Below, one piece after another: positions 17,072 to 24,911 of a stretch of 64,000 nucleotides of DNA (the first letter of the stretch is position 1; each line of letters opens with the position of its first letter). The notes under the pieces are model-generated. The model saw only the letters and a list, made by a program, of their open reading frames with translations. It was not told where the DNA came from and did not search any database. The translations under genes were made by a program, and so were the position numbers. This stretch comes from Eikenella glucosivorans. Lineage in GTDB: Bacteria; Pseudomonadota; Gammaproteobacteria; Burkholderiales; Neisseriaceae. The DNA lies in assembly GCF_016025525.2 (NCBI RefSeq), contig NZ_JACSGR010000007.1, positions 62,001 to 126,000 of the forward strand, in the 5' to 3' direction.

Positions 17072-17662
17072 CTATTCCAGCTTCACGCCTTCGCTTTCCA
17101 TTTTGGCCTGCAAGGCTGCCAGCTTCTTCTGCGGATCGAGCAGCGGGTTGCGAACATAATCCAGCAGCGCATCAGCAGAAGCACGCACCGCTTCGCTATC
17201 GGCCACCACCGCGCCATGAAAAATAAACGGCGGCAGGAACACGGTTTGCAACAGGGAGGCGGTCTGCACCAGGGGTTTCAAAAACTCGCTCATGGAAAAG
17301 CTGTTGTAGCCGCCTGCCTGATAGGAATCCGCCGGCCCGCCCGTGGAAATCGCCGACAGCCACTCCTTGCCTGCCAGCGCGTTGCCGCCCGGGCCGTATG
17401 CCCAGCCATAGGTCAGCACGTCGTCGAGCCACTGCTTCATCAGCGGCGGAGTGGAATACCAATAAAACGGGTGCTGGAACACCAAGCGGTCGTGTTCGGC
17501 TAAAGCCTGCTGTTCGGCGGCCACATCGATTTTTCCATCAGGGTAGAGCGCGTACAGGTTTCGCAGGGTGATGCCGGGCTGACCGGCCAGGCGCTCCGCC
17601 CAAGCGCGGTTTACCACAGATCGCTCAAGGTGCGGGTGGAACAGGTTAACCAAAACTCTCAT
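17072..17662 (-). CDS. NAD(P)H-dependent flavodoxin-fold oxidoreductase (KefF/MdaB-like)
   Basis: A 196-residue FMN flavodoxin-like quinone reductase. QHPFYWYSTPPLMKQWLDDVL (about residues 63-83) with the preceding LAEHDRLVF is the signature of the KefF/YwrO/DT-diaphorase group, and GPGGNALAGK and STGGP follow as FMN contacts. In E. coli KefF activates the KefC K+ efflux system, but no kefC is adjacent here (a different K+/H+ antiporter lies at 43 kb). A quinone-detoxifying role is the safer reading. Confidence 0.83.
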   Translation of the reverse strand: MRVLVNLFHPHLERSVVNRAWAERLAGQPGITLRNLYALYPDGKIDVAAEQQALAEHDRLVFQHPFYWYSTPPLMKQWLDDVLTYGWAYGPGGNALAGKEWLSAISTGGPADSYQAGGYNSFSMSEFLKPLVQTASLLQTVFLPPFIFHGAVVADSEAVRASADALLDYVRNPLLDPQKKLAALQAKMESEGVKLE

Positions 17663-17723
17663 GACAAGTCTCCTTGGTAAGAAACGCGGTTAAAGGGAGC
17701 AAATCGGACAAGTGCCGCCCATA

Positions 17724-17764
17724 TTTTTCAGGTAGCCTTACGTCATCCAAGGCTACCTGAAAAA
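17724..17764. terminator. DUS inverted pair
   Basis: First of two stacked facing pairs between thrS and the downstream oxidoreductase gene on the minus strand. Confidence 0.55.
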
Positions 17765-17836
17765 CAATCTGCCTTCAATTCTCGGGTTGCCGATCAATGT
17801 TCAGACAGCTGCAGACCGAGTTTCACACAGCCAAAA

Positions 17837-17869
17837 ATTTTCAGGTAGCCCCAAAAGGCTACCTGAAAA
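17837..17869. terminator. DUS inverted pair after thrS
   Basis: Second, tight facing pair, 54 bases past the thrS stop in the direction of thrS transcription. Confidence 0.65.
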
Positions 17870-17922
17870 CATAGCTGCAATGCGGTGAAGCCGCAGCGCG
17901 GTGCTTCCTGTGCAGCCGCGCT

Positions 17923-19830
17923 CTAACCCGCTGCCAATTCGGCTTGCAGGTGCGCGATAAAGTCTTCCAGCTTCATGCTGCCCAAGTCTTCGGCTTTGCG
18001 GCGCACGGCCACTTGGCCGTTTTCTTTTTCTTTCTCGCCGATCACGATTTGATAGGGGTAACGGGATTGGCTGTTGTCGCGGATTTTGTAGCCGATTTTT
18101 TCGTTGCGCAGGTCGGCTTCGGCGCGGAAACCGGCAGCTTTGAGCTTGGCCACCACTTCTTGGCAGTAATCCGCCTGTTTCTCGGTGATGTTCATCACCA
18201 CCATCTGCACGGGCGCGAGCCACAGCGGGAAGGAGCCGGCGTGTTCTTCAATCAGGATGCCGATGAAACGTTCCAGCGAACCCAAGATGGCGCGGTGCAG
18301 CATCACGGGGCGGGCGCGGCCGTTGTCTTCGGTAACGTATTCGGCATTGAGGCGTTCGGGCAGCACGAAATCGAGCTGAATCGTGCCGCACTGCCAAGAG
18401 CGGCCGAGCGCGTCTTTGATGTGGTATTCCACTTTCGGGCCGTAGAAGGCACCTTCGCCGGGCAGCTCTTCCCAGGTGACACCACAGGCGGTGAGAGCGT
18501 CGCGCAGCCCTTGTTCGGCCTTGTCCCAAATGGCGTCGCTGCCGGCGCGCTGTTCGGGGCGCAGCGAGAGTTTCACGCTCACGTGCTCAAAGCCGAACTG
18601 TTTGTAAATCTTCATGGCCAGCTGGTTGAAGATGCGGGTTTCTTCGGCAATCTGGTCTTCGGTGCAGAAGATGTGCGCATCGTCCTGCACGAAGCCGCGT
18701 ACGCGCATGAGGCCGTGCAGCGCACCGGAAGGTTCGTTGCGGTGGCAGGAACCGAATTCGGCCAGGCGCATGGGCAGGTCGCGGTAGGAGCGCAGCGCGT
18801 GGTTGAAAATCTGCACGTGGCCGGGGCAGTTCATCGGTTTCACGGCGTAGGTGCGTTTTTCCGATTCGGTAACGAACATGTTTTCTTGGTAGTTTTGCCA
18901 GTGGCCGGATTTTTCCCACAAAATCCTGTCCATGATTTGCGGCGTTTTCACTTCGCGGTAGCCCGCCGCGTCCAGTTCGCGGCGCATGTGCTGCTCGATG
19001 ACCTGCCACAGCGTCCAGCCGCGCGGGTGCCAGAACACCATGCCGGGGGCTTCGTCCTGCAAATGGAACAGGTCGAGCTGTTTGCCCAGACGGCGGTGGT
19101 CGCGTTTTTCGGCTTCTTCAATGCGCTGGATGTAGGCTTTCAGTTCGTCTTTCGTTGCCCACGCCGTGCCGTAAATGCGCTGCAACTGTTCGTTGTTGCT
19201 GTCGCCGCGCCAATACGCGCCGGACATTTTGGTCAGCTTGAAGTTCTTTAAAAACCGCGTGTTGGGCACGTGCGGCCCGCGGCACATGTCCACATATTCC
19301 TGATGGAAATACATGCCCATTTCCTGCACTTCGGGCATATCATCCACCAGCCGCAGCTTGTATTCCTCGCCGCGCTGCCGGAAGATTTCAATCACTTCGG
19401 CGCGCGGCAGCATTTTCTTAATCACATCGTAATCTTGGTTGATGAGCTCTTTCATGCGCGCTTCAATCGCCGCCATGTCTTCGGGCGTGAACGGTTTTTC
19501 GGCGGCGATGTCGTAATAAAAGCCGTCTTCAATCACCGGGCCGATGACCATTTTCGCATTGGGAAACAACTGTTTCACCGCGTGGCCGACCAAATGCGCG
19601 CAGGAATGGCGGATGATTTCCACGCCTTCCGGGTCTTTCGGCGTGATGATTTGCACCGTGGCGTCTTCGCTAATCGGGTCGCTCGCGTCGCGCAGGATGC
19701 CGTTCACTTTGCCGGCCACGGTGGCTTTGGCCAGGCCGGAGCCAATGGAGGCGGCGATTTGGGCAACGGTGGTGGGGGCTTCGTATTGGCGGATGCTGCC
19801 GTCGGGCAGGGTGATGTTGATTTGGGGCAT
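17923..19830 (-). CDS. thrS: Threonyl-tRNA synthetase
   Basis: A 635-residue class II synthetase with the full domain order: TGS (1-62), the SAD editing domain ([16 protein letters not shown] near residue 75), catalytic core with motif 2 ([21 protein letters not shown]) and the C-terminal anticodon-binding domain ending near residue 635. Normal length. infC-rpmI-rplT, which commonly follow thrS, are not downstream here. No leader structure was identified before the start. Confidence 0.97.
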   Translation of the reverse strand: MPQINITLPDGSIRQYEAPTTVAQIAASIGSGLAKATVAGKVNGILRDASDPISEDATVQIITPKDPEGVEIIRHSCAHLVGHAVKQLFPNAKMVIGPVIEDGFYYDIAAEKPFTPEDMAAIEARMKELINQDYDVIKKMLPRAEVIEIFRQRGEEYKLRLVDDMPEVQEMGMYFHQEYVDMCRGPHVPNTRFLKNFKLTKMSGAYWRGDSNNEQLQRIYGTAWATKDELKAYIQRIEEAEKRDHRRLGKQLDLFHLQDEAPGMVFWHPRGWTLWQVIEQHMRRELDAAGYREVKTPQIMDRILWEKSGHWQNYQENMFVTESEKRTYAVKPMNCPGHVQIFNHALRSYRDLPMRLAEFGSCHRNEPSGALHGLMRVRGFVQDDAHIFCTEDQIAEETRIFNQLAMKIYKQFGFEHVSVKLSLRPEQRAGSDAIWDKAEQGLRDALTACGVTWEELPGEGAFYGPKVEYHIKDALGRSWQCGTIQLDFVLPERLNAEYVTEDNGRARPVMLHRAILGSLERFIGILIEEHAGSFPLWLAPVQMVVMNITEKQADYCQEVVAKLKAAGFRAEADLRNEKIGYKIRDNSQSRYPYQIVIGEKEKENGQVAVRRKAEDLGSMKLEDFIAHLQAELAAG

Positions 19831-19958
19831 GGGTTTTCTTCCTGTTTAAATAAAATTTTGGATTGGGGTTTCAGGCATTCTGTGATGCGGCCGAAATCGG
19901 GGCGGCGGCTCGGCATGATTTTTCAGGTAGCCTCTGCCGCGCATGCGGGCAACAGCGT

Positions 19959-20066
19959 TTATGCAAAGCCGAAAAAGTAAAACAGCAGAAACAGGCCGAT
20001 AAACGCCGCAGCGGCCAATATGGCCAGCGTGAGCAGCAGGGCAAGGGCGGGGGGCAAACGGCGCAT
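19959..20066 (-). CDS. Possible 35-residue membrane protein
   Basis: From ATG at 20066 the frame encodes MRRLPP followed by about 27 almost uninterrupted hydrophobic residues ending FYFFGFA: a single membrane span with a basic N-terminus. The same frame stays open upstream for 30 more codons (SPNDALTQSRPDFCEAEAAEPFAGQP) without a usual start codon, while an ATG at 20160 lies one base out of frame. The gene may therefore be a short protein or the end of a frameshifted longer one. No homologue recognised. Confidence 0.4.
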   Translation of the reverse strand: MRRLPPALALLLTLAILAAAAFIGLFLLFYFFGFA

Positions 20067-20158
20067 GGGTTGTCCGGCAAACGGTTCGGCGGCTTCGGCT
20101 TCGCAGAAGTCCGGCCTTGATTGCGTTAAGGCATCGTTTGGCGAAATCCGCTCCGCTC

Positions 20159-20204
20159 ATTTTCAGGTAGCCTCTATATTCACGCAAAAGGCTACCTGAA
20201 AAAA
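20159..20204. repeat. DUS inverted pair
   Basis: Facing uptake sequences with a 20-base loop between tRNA-Val and the small membrane protein frame; it could terminate tRNA-Val transcription on the minus strand. Confidence 0.5.
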
Positions 20205-20278
20205 GCAATCTCTTCAAAACGGCCAAACAAAAAGGAACAACCGAAGTTTCCCAGAAACCCCTGTTGTTCCACGAATTC

Positions 20279-20355
20279 TGGTAGGCACGATTGGATTCGA
20301 ACCAACGACCCCCACCATGTCAAGGTGATGCTCTAACCAACTGAGCTACGTGCCT
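20279..20355 (-). tRNA. tRNA-Val (GAC)
   Basis: On the minus strand a 77-base cloverleaf begins AGGCACGTAGCTCAGTTGG, has anticodon loop TTGACAT (anticodon GAC) between CACC and GGTG stem bases, T-arm GTTCGAATC, acceptor CGTGCCT, discriminator A and an encoded CCA. Confidence 0.95.
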
Positions 20356-20467
20356 GTGTCGAAGCGCGGATTATAGCCGATTTGGCACGGCTTGGGAAAG
20401 CACACCGGCCCAAAAGAGAAGCGGTGGCGCATGCCACTGTTCCTCTCGAACGGCTGCGTTTGGCCGC

Positions 20468-21370
20468 CTATCCCGCCGCATCCGCCTCCCCCCGCAGCCA
20501 CTCCCGAAACGCCCGCACCTGCGGCAGATGGCAGCTTTCCGCGCGGTATACTAGATAATAGGCCAGCGGGCTGGGCACGGAGATTTCGGGGAACAGGCGC
20601 ACCAGCCGCCCTGCCGCCAAGTCGTCGGCCGCCAAGAGGCTGCGCGCCAGCGCGATGCCCGCGCCGTCTGCCGCCGCCTGCAACACGGCGGCGGAATTGT
20701 TGATGTGCAGCCCTTTGGCGGCGGGCTGCGGCAGGCCGGCAGGCAGCCAGTCCGCCCAGCCGGCAAAGCCGCTGTCGGGCGGCAGCGTGTCGTCGTGGAT
20801 GAGCGGCAGATTCGGCAAATCGGCGGGATCGCGGATGCGGTGCGCGGCGGCAAAGGCGGGCGAGCAGACGGGGAACACGGTTTCGCCGCACCATTTTTCG
20901 GCGGCCACGTCCGTCCAGCCGCCCCGGCCGTAGCGGATGCCGATGTCGATGTGTTCCGCCAGAAAATCGGTGTGGCGCGGGCTGGTGTTCAGGAACAAAT
21001 CGATGTCGGGGCAGGCAGCCTGAAAACGCTCCAAGCGCGGCAGCAGCCATTTGGCGGCAAAGGCGGGGCTGGCGGTAACGGCCAGCCTTTGGTTTTGCTG
21101 CGCCTGCAATTTCTGCCAGCCCTGTGCCAGCCGCTCGAAGCCCGCCTGAACATCGGGCAGCGCGTCCAATGCGCTGTCGGAAGGCACCAGCCGTGCCCGC
21201 CCGCCGCTCTGCCGCGCAAACAGCGGCCTGCCCAAATAGTCTTCCAAACTTTTCACCAACTGCCCGACGGCGGCGGGGGTAACGTTCAATTCCTGCGCCG
21301 CTGCGGAAAAGCTGCGGTGGCGGCAGGCGGCTTCAAAGGCGCGCAGGGCGTTGAGGAAGGCAATTTTCAT
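20468..21370 (-). CDS. LysR-type transcriptional regulator (GcvA-like)
   Basis: A 300-residue LysR regulator. The N-terminal winged helix-turn-helix (residues 3-62: LNALRAFEAACRHRSFSAAAQELNVTPAAVGQLVKSLE) resembles the GcvA/AmpR subgroup, and the substrate-binding domain covers about 90-290. It is read away from the 93-residue protein at 21542; the 171 bases between them would hold operators for both, as is usual for LysR genes. A Kingella-type uptake sequence (AGGCAGCCTGAA, near 21014) is read inside the coding region. The effector is unknown. Confidence 0.88.
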   Translation of the reverse strand: MKIAFLNALRAFEAACRHRSFSAAAQELNVTPAAVGQLVKSLEDYLGRPLFARQSGGRARLVPSDSALDALPDVQAGFERLAQGWQKLQAQQNQRLAVTASPAFAAKWLLPRLERFQAACPDIDLFLNTSPRHTDFLAEHIDIGIRYGRGGWTDVAAEKWCGETVFPVCSPAFAAAHRIRDPADLPNLPLIHDDTLPPDSGFAGWADWLPAGLPQPAAKGLHINNSAAVLQAAADGAGIALARSLLAADDLAAGRLVRLFPEISVPSPLAYYLVYRAESCHLPQVRAFREWLRGEADAAG

Positions 21371-21430
21371 AGCAAGATTTTCTTTATCTCGGTTAAAGGT
21401 TTTGTGCGTTGTTTCTTCGGGCGGGAAGCC

Positions 21431-21436
21431 TATAAT
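21431..21436 (+). promoter_or_regulatory. Likely -10 box in the LysR divergent region
   Basis: Perfect TATAAT followed by CCGCTTCG, 105 bases before the 93-residue protein gene. The -35 is weak, as expected if a LysR protein activates it. Confidence 0.4.
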
Positions 21437-21541
21437 CCGCTTCGTGCAAAGGGAAACGGCCTGCCGCCCGTATGCGGCGGATTATATCAGGCAAAAGTTT
21501 TCCTTTGGATAAACCGTCCAACCCAACCCGAGGAGACCGAC

Positions 21542-21823
21542 ATGGCCTATCTGCAAATCACCCTGTTCATTAATCCGGAAAACCGCGCTGCCGCCGCTGC
21601 GGTGTACCAAAAATACAAAGCCCCGTTCCTGCAAAACATTGCGGGCGCGCAATCCAAAGAACTGCTGGTGCGCGACGAAGACGTGCAGGTGCTGCACGGT
21701 TTCGACACCGCCGCCAACGCCAAGGCGTATCTGGACACGGAGCTGTTTAAGCAGGACGTGGTGCGCGAGCTTTCGCCGCTGTTTGCCGCCGCGCCCGACA
21801 TCCGGATTTACGAAACGGCCTGA
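21542..21823 (+). CDS. 93-residue protein of unknown function, divergent from LysR gene
   Basis: Starts MAYLQITLFINPENRA after GAGGAGACC, a good ribosome site. The alternation of short beta strands and amphipathic helices with no membrane span suggests a small alpha/beta protein, perhaps of the dimeric ferredoxin-like barrel (ABM) type, but no catalytic motif is seen. A much longer open frame in the same phase reaches upstream over the LysR gene and is a GC artefact. As the divergent neighbour it is the prime candidate target of the LysR protein. Confidence 0.7.
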   Translation: MAYLQITLFINPENRAAAAAVYQKYKAPFLQNIAGAQSKELLVRDEDVQVLHGFDTAANAKAYLDTELFKQDVVRELSPLFAAAPDIRIYETA

Positions 21824-22211
21824 CCGCGCGTTTCAGGCTACCTGAAAACGCAGCTTCCGCAGGCAGCGGAGTTTCTGCGGAGCTAAAACGCAGCTTCCGC
21901 AGGCAGCGGAGTTTCTGCGAAACTAAAACGCAGCTTCCGCAGGCAGCGGAGTTTCTGCAAAGCCAAAACGCAGCCTGAATTTTGTTTGAAGCTGCTTTTG
22001 CGTCTTTTCAGGCAGCCTGAAAACGGAAAACCGCGTGCCTGCCTTGCGGCGCACACCCTGCCGATGCGGGCTGTGCTTACTAAGAAGGCAGGGTTTCTGC
22101 AAAGCCAAAACGGCGGCAAAGCCCGCCCAAAATATTTTCAGGTAGCCTTATCCGAATGCGGGAGAGGCTGCCTGAAAACCCGATACTCCCCCTAAACAAG
22201 GAGAAGCCGTC
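21824..22211. other. Intergenic stretch with hairpin array and mixed uptake sequences
   Basis: No gene. Contains array B, an Eikenella-type DUS at about 21835, a palindromic Kingella-type TTTCAGGCAGCCTGAAA at about 22005, an Eikenella DUS at about 22137 and AGGCTGCCTGAA at about 22168. Confidence 0.7.
21845..21973. repeat. Tandem 40-bp hairpin repeat, array B (three copies)
   Basis: Copies at 21852, 21892 and 21932 with an exact 40-base period. Each has arms AGCTTCCGCAG and CTGCGGAGCT (or a one- or two-base variant) around a GCAGCGGAGTTT loop, separated by AAAACGC. The first copy directly follows an uptake sequence. Confidence 0.88.
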
Positions 22212-22553
22212 ATGTTTCAAGACTGGAAAACCCACAACGCCGACGTGAAAGCCGCCTTTGCCCAAATGGGCAAAAAACACCCCAAAATGATTGCCGCCAT
22301 CGGCGCGTTGGAACACGCCGTCGCCGCCGAAGCCCTCGACGCGAAAACCCGCGAACTCATCGCCATCGCCGTGGCCGTGGTAAACCATTGCACGAGCTGC
22401 ATCGCCATCCACGCCGAAGCCGCCGCCAAAGCGGGCGCGACCGAAAGCGAAATCGCCGGCGCGCTCGCCACCGCCGTCTATATGAACGCCGGCGCGGCCT
22501 ATGCCTATTCGCTGCAAGCCTTGGAAGCCGGCGGCGCGTTCGGCATCGAATGA
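22212..22553 (+). CDS. AhpD-like carboxymuconolactone decarboxylase family protein
   Basis: A 113-residue CMD-family protein. Cys60-Thr-Ser-Cys63 with His67 (NHCTSCIAIHAEAA) is the CxxCxxxH redox centre of the AhpD-like branch, which relays electrons to peroxiredoxins or reduces peroxides, rather than the true decarboxylase. AAGGAG lies upstream. It opens a run of five same-strand redox genes; it shares no overlap with the next. Confidence 0.88.
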   Translation: MFQDWKTHNADVKAAFAQMGKKHPKMIAAIGALEHAVAAEALDAKTRELIAIAVAVVNHCTSCIAIHAEAAAKAGATESEIAGALATAVYMNAGAAYAYSLQALEAGGAFGIE

Positions 22554-22719
22554 GTTTCAGGCTCCGGCAAACCGCCGCACAGGCAGGATTTTCAGGTAGC
22601 CCTATGGACGGGCTGCCGAACCGTTTTCCCTTATCCGAACCCCGTTTCCCCGTTTGTCCGCCCCGCCTCCCCGCCGTATAATCCGCCCCTTTCCAACCCG
22701 ATGATTCAAGAATGAAAAC

Positions 22720-23373
22720 ATGAACGTTTCCCAAACCGTAAACCGCCGTTACAGCACCAAAAAATTCGACCCCGCCAAGAAAATCCCCGCCGCCGACTGG
22801 GCGCAGATGCAGGACGCGTTGCGCGGCAGCCCGTCCAGCGTCAATATCCAGCCGTGGCATTTCGTGATTGCCGACGACGAAGCGGGCAAGGCGCGGATTG
22901 CCAAAGCCACCGCCGAGCATTTTCCGTTCAACACGCCCAAAGTGGCGGATGCGTCGCACGTTGTCGTGTTTGCCGCCAAAACCCACGCCGATGATGCGTT
23001 TTTGGACAAAATCCTGGAAAAAGAAGACCAAGACGGCCGCTACGCCCAGCCCGAATTCAAAAAAGGCGGCGACGACGCGCGGCGCACCTTTTTGGGCATC
23101 CACCGCAACACGATTCAAGACGAAGCCGAATGGCTGAGCCGCCAAGTGCACATCAACCTGGGCTTCGCGCTGATGGCCGCCGCCGCGCTGGGCATCGACG
23201 CCGTGCCGATGGAAGGCGTGGATTTGGCCGCGCTGGACAAGGAATTCGGCTTGGCGGAAAAAGGCTTCCGCTCCGTTGCCATCGTTTCCTTCGGCTACCG
23301 CGCCGACGACGATTTCAACGCGCAACTGCCCAAATCGCGCCTGGCGGAAGCAGACGTGTTCAGCAAGGCTTAG
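22720..23373 (+). CDS. NfsB-like nitroreductase
   Basis: A 217-residue FMN nitroreductase family protein. RYSTKKFDPAKKI at 10-22 and SPSSVNIQPWHFV at about 37-49 bind FMN phosphate and substrate, as in NfsB (oxygen-insensitive NAD(P)H nitroreductase, dihydropteridine reductase); EGVDLAALDKEFGL near 167 is also conserved. TATAATCC lies about 42 bases upstream. The stop is followed at once by a Kingella-type uptake sequence. Confidence 0.9.
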   Translation: MNVSQTVNRRYSTKKFDPAKKIPAADWAQMQDALRGSPSSVNIQPWHFVIADDEAGKARIAKATAEHFPFNTPKVADASHVVVFAAKTHADDAFLDKILEKEDQDGRYAQPEFKKGGDDARRTFLGIHRNTIQDEAEWLSRQVHINLGFALMAAAALGIDAVPMEGVDLAALDKEFGLAEKGFRSVAIVSFGYRADDDFNAQLPKSRLAEADVFSKA

Positions 23374-23519
23374 GCAGCCTGAAACCCATCCCGTCCGCCC
23401 CGTCCGCCCCGCCTGCTCCGGCGCGGCGGATGTTTTATGCACGCACACCGTTTTCAGGCTGCCCGTTATCCGCTCCGGATTTTCAGGTAGCCTCAAACCC
23501 CAAACCGAAAGGACAAAAT

Positions 23520-24020
23520 ATGATAAACGGATTAAACATCGAACGTTTCCGCGCCAGCGTGGCGGCGGTGGAAAACGACCACGCGCAGGGCAAGGCCGCA
23601 TTCCGCGCCGATTTACGCTGGGTTAGCGGCACAAAAAACGAAATTTCCGTGCGCCGCTTTCCCGCCTTCGCCACCGACGAGCCGAAAAACATGGGCGGGG
23701 AAAACGCCGCGCCCAATCCGGTGGAATACCTGCTCGGCGCGGCGGCAGGCTGCTTCTCCATCGGCTTCGAGTGGCAGGCGGCGCAGGCGGGCGTGGAGCT
23801 GGCATCGCTGGAAGTGTCCGCAAGCGGCGGCATCGACATCGCCAAACTGTTCGGCATGGAAGCGGGATACGGCGGGCTGGACGGGCTGGTGCTGGACGTG
23901 AAAGTGAAGGCGGATGCGGATTTGCCCGCCCTGCAAGCCTTTGCCGAACGCGCCGCCGCCACCTCGCCCGTGCTCAACAGCCTGAAAACGCGGGCGGAAG
24001 TGCGCGTGGAGAAAATCTAG
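23520..24020 (+). CDS. OsmC-family protein with one cysteine
   Basis: A 166-residue OsmC/Ohr-fold protein. NPVEYLLGAAAGCFS (67-80) carries the first conserved Cys (Cys78), but where peroxidases have the second Cys in a CPV motif this protein has Ser149 (TSPVLNSL). It is therefore unlikely to use the usual two-Cys hydroperoxide chemistry and may act differently or be a non-peroxidase member. Start at 23520 follows GAAAGGACAAAAT. Part of the redox gene run. Confidence 0.83.
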   Translation: MINGLNIERFRASVAAVENDHAQGKAAFRADLRWVSGTKNEISVRRFPAFATDEPKNMGGENAAPNPVEYLLGAAAGCFSIGFEWQAAQAGVELASLEVSASGGIDIAKLFGMEAGYGGLDGLVLDVKVKADADLPALQAFAERAAATSPVLNSLKTRAEVRVEKI

Positions 24021-24105
24021 CGGCGGAAACGGTTTCCGCTGCGGGTTCGGGCTTTACCGAAACCCGTTTCAGACAGCCTGAAAACGGTACAAAGCGCAAG
24101 CCAGC

Positions 24106-24127
24106 GTAGGTTGGGTCATGACCCAAC
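24106..24127. repeat. Extragenic palindrome
   Basis: GTAGG followed by the perfect palindrome TTGGGTCATGACCCAA and C. Same design as the larger element at 24178. Confidence 0.75.
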
Positions 24128-24177
24128 AAACCGTCCGGTTATCCGAAACTACCGATACTGCATACCCTGCAAGATGC

Positions 24178-24247
24178 GTAGGTCGGGCATTCATGCCCGA
24201 CGGTTGCCCGAACGCAAAAAATTGTCGGGCATGAATGCCCGACCTAC
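24178..24247. repeat. Extragenic inverted repeat, 24-base arms
   Basis: GTAGGTCGGGCATTC... at 24178-24201 is repeated in inverted form at 24224-24247 with a 22-base gap; each arm is itself a palindrome (GTCGGGCAT against ATGCCCGAC). No coding capacity. It is not seen elsewhere in the window. Confidence 0.8.
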
Positions 24248-24294
24248 CCAATCCGTTTTCAGGCTGCCTGAAACGGCGTAAGAAAGACATACCC

Positions 24295-24651
24295 ATGAAA
24301 CAACTGCACACCCTGAAAGAAATCGAAACGGCGATTGCCGCGCACCCCTTGGTCTCGCTGTATATCAAAGCCCCGAACTGCGGCGTGTGCACCGCGCTCG
24401 CCCCGCAGTTGGAAGCCGCGCTGGCGCAGGCCGATGGCGTGTATGCCGTGCAGGCAAACATTGCCGACATCCCCGAAATGGCGGCGCATTTCCACGCCCT
24501 GACCGCGCCCGTGTGGCTGCTGTTTTTCCACGGCAAAGAAGTGGAACGGATGGCGCGCTTCATCCCGCAGGCGGATATGGCGCAGGCGTTGGCGAAGTGG
24601 GCGCGGGCGGCGAGGCAGGCATCGACATCCGCAGAATCCCCGCCCCGTTGA
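24295..24651 (+). CDS. Thioredoxin-like protein
   Basis: A 118-residue thioredoxin-fold protein. Cys29-Gly-Val-Cys32 after LYIKAPN is the redox active site (CGVC rather than CGPC), and Pro72 in TAPVWLLF is the conserved cis-proline. No signal peptide, so it should be cytoplasmic. The last twelve residues are low-complexity. It could serve the AhpD-like or OsmC-like neighbours; this is inferred from position only. Confidence 0.85.
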   Translation: MKQLHTLKEIETAIAAHPLVSLYIKAPNCGVCTALAPQLEAALAQADGVYAVQANIADIPEMAAHFHALTAPVWLLFFHGKEVERMARFIPQADMAQALAKWARAARQASTSAESPPR

Positions 24652-24690
24652 AGCCGGTTTTTCAGGCAGCCTTTCGGTTTCAGGCAGCCT

Positions 24691-24778
24691 GAAAACGGAG
24701 TTTCCGTGGGAAGCGGAGTTTCTGCGGAGCTAAAACGAAGTTTCCGAAGAAAGCGGGGTTTCTGCGGAGCGAAAACGC
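24691..24778. repeat. Tandem 40-bp hairpin repeat, array C (two copies)
   Basis: Copies starting near 24694 and 24733 (GGAGTTTCCGTGGGAAGCGG / AGTTTCTGCGGAGCT) directly follow a Kingella-type uptake sequence. Same family as arrays A and B, more diverged. Confidence 0.75.
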
Positions 24779-24911
24779 TTTCCCCGCGCGGCAAACGCCG
24801 TTTCCAAACAAAAAGGCGGATACCGAATCCGCCAAACCTTTTCAGGCAGCCTGAAATGCCGTCCCGCGTTTGGGCTTTTCCATCCCCGTTCATACATCAA
24901 GGAACCACAAT

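Noticed and set aside
17072..17662. KefF with its K+ efflux channel
   Set aside because: No kefB/kefC gene adjoins; the antiporter at 43 kb is of another family (CPA1 with RCK), so a functional pair cannot be claimed.
20279..20355. tRNA-Val as an integration site for the neighbouring redox island
   Set aside because: The island lies on the 5' side of the tRNA, there is no integrase gene and no duplicate of the tRNA 3' end is seen near 26 kb. Transformation explains the mosaic better.
22357..23601. 414-codon minus-strand frame over the AhpD-like and nitroreductase genes
   Set aside because: It crosses two well-supported genes and several uptake sequences and has no recognisable domain.
24178..24247. 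Inverted repeat as the end of an insertion sequence
   Set aside because: Only 70 bases long, no transposase frame between or beside the arms and no target duplication visible.
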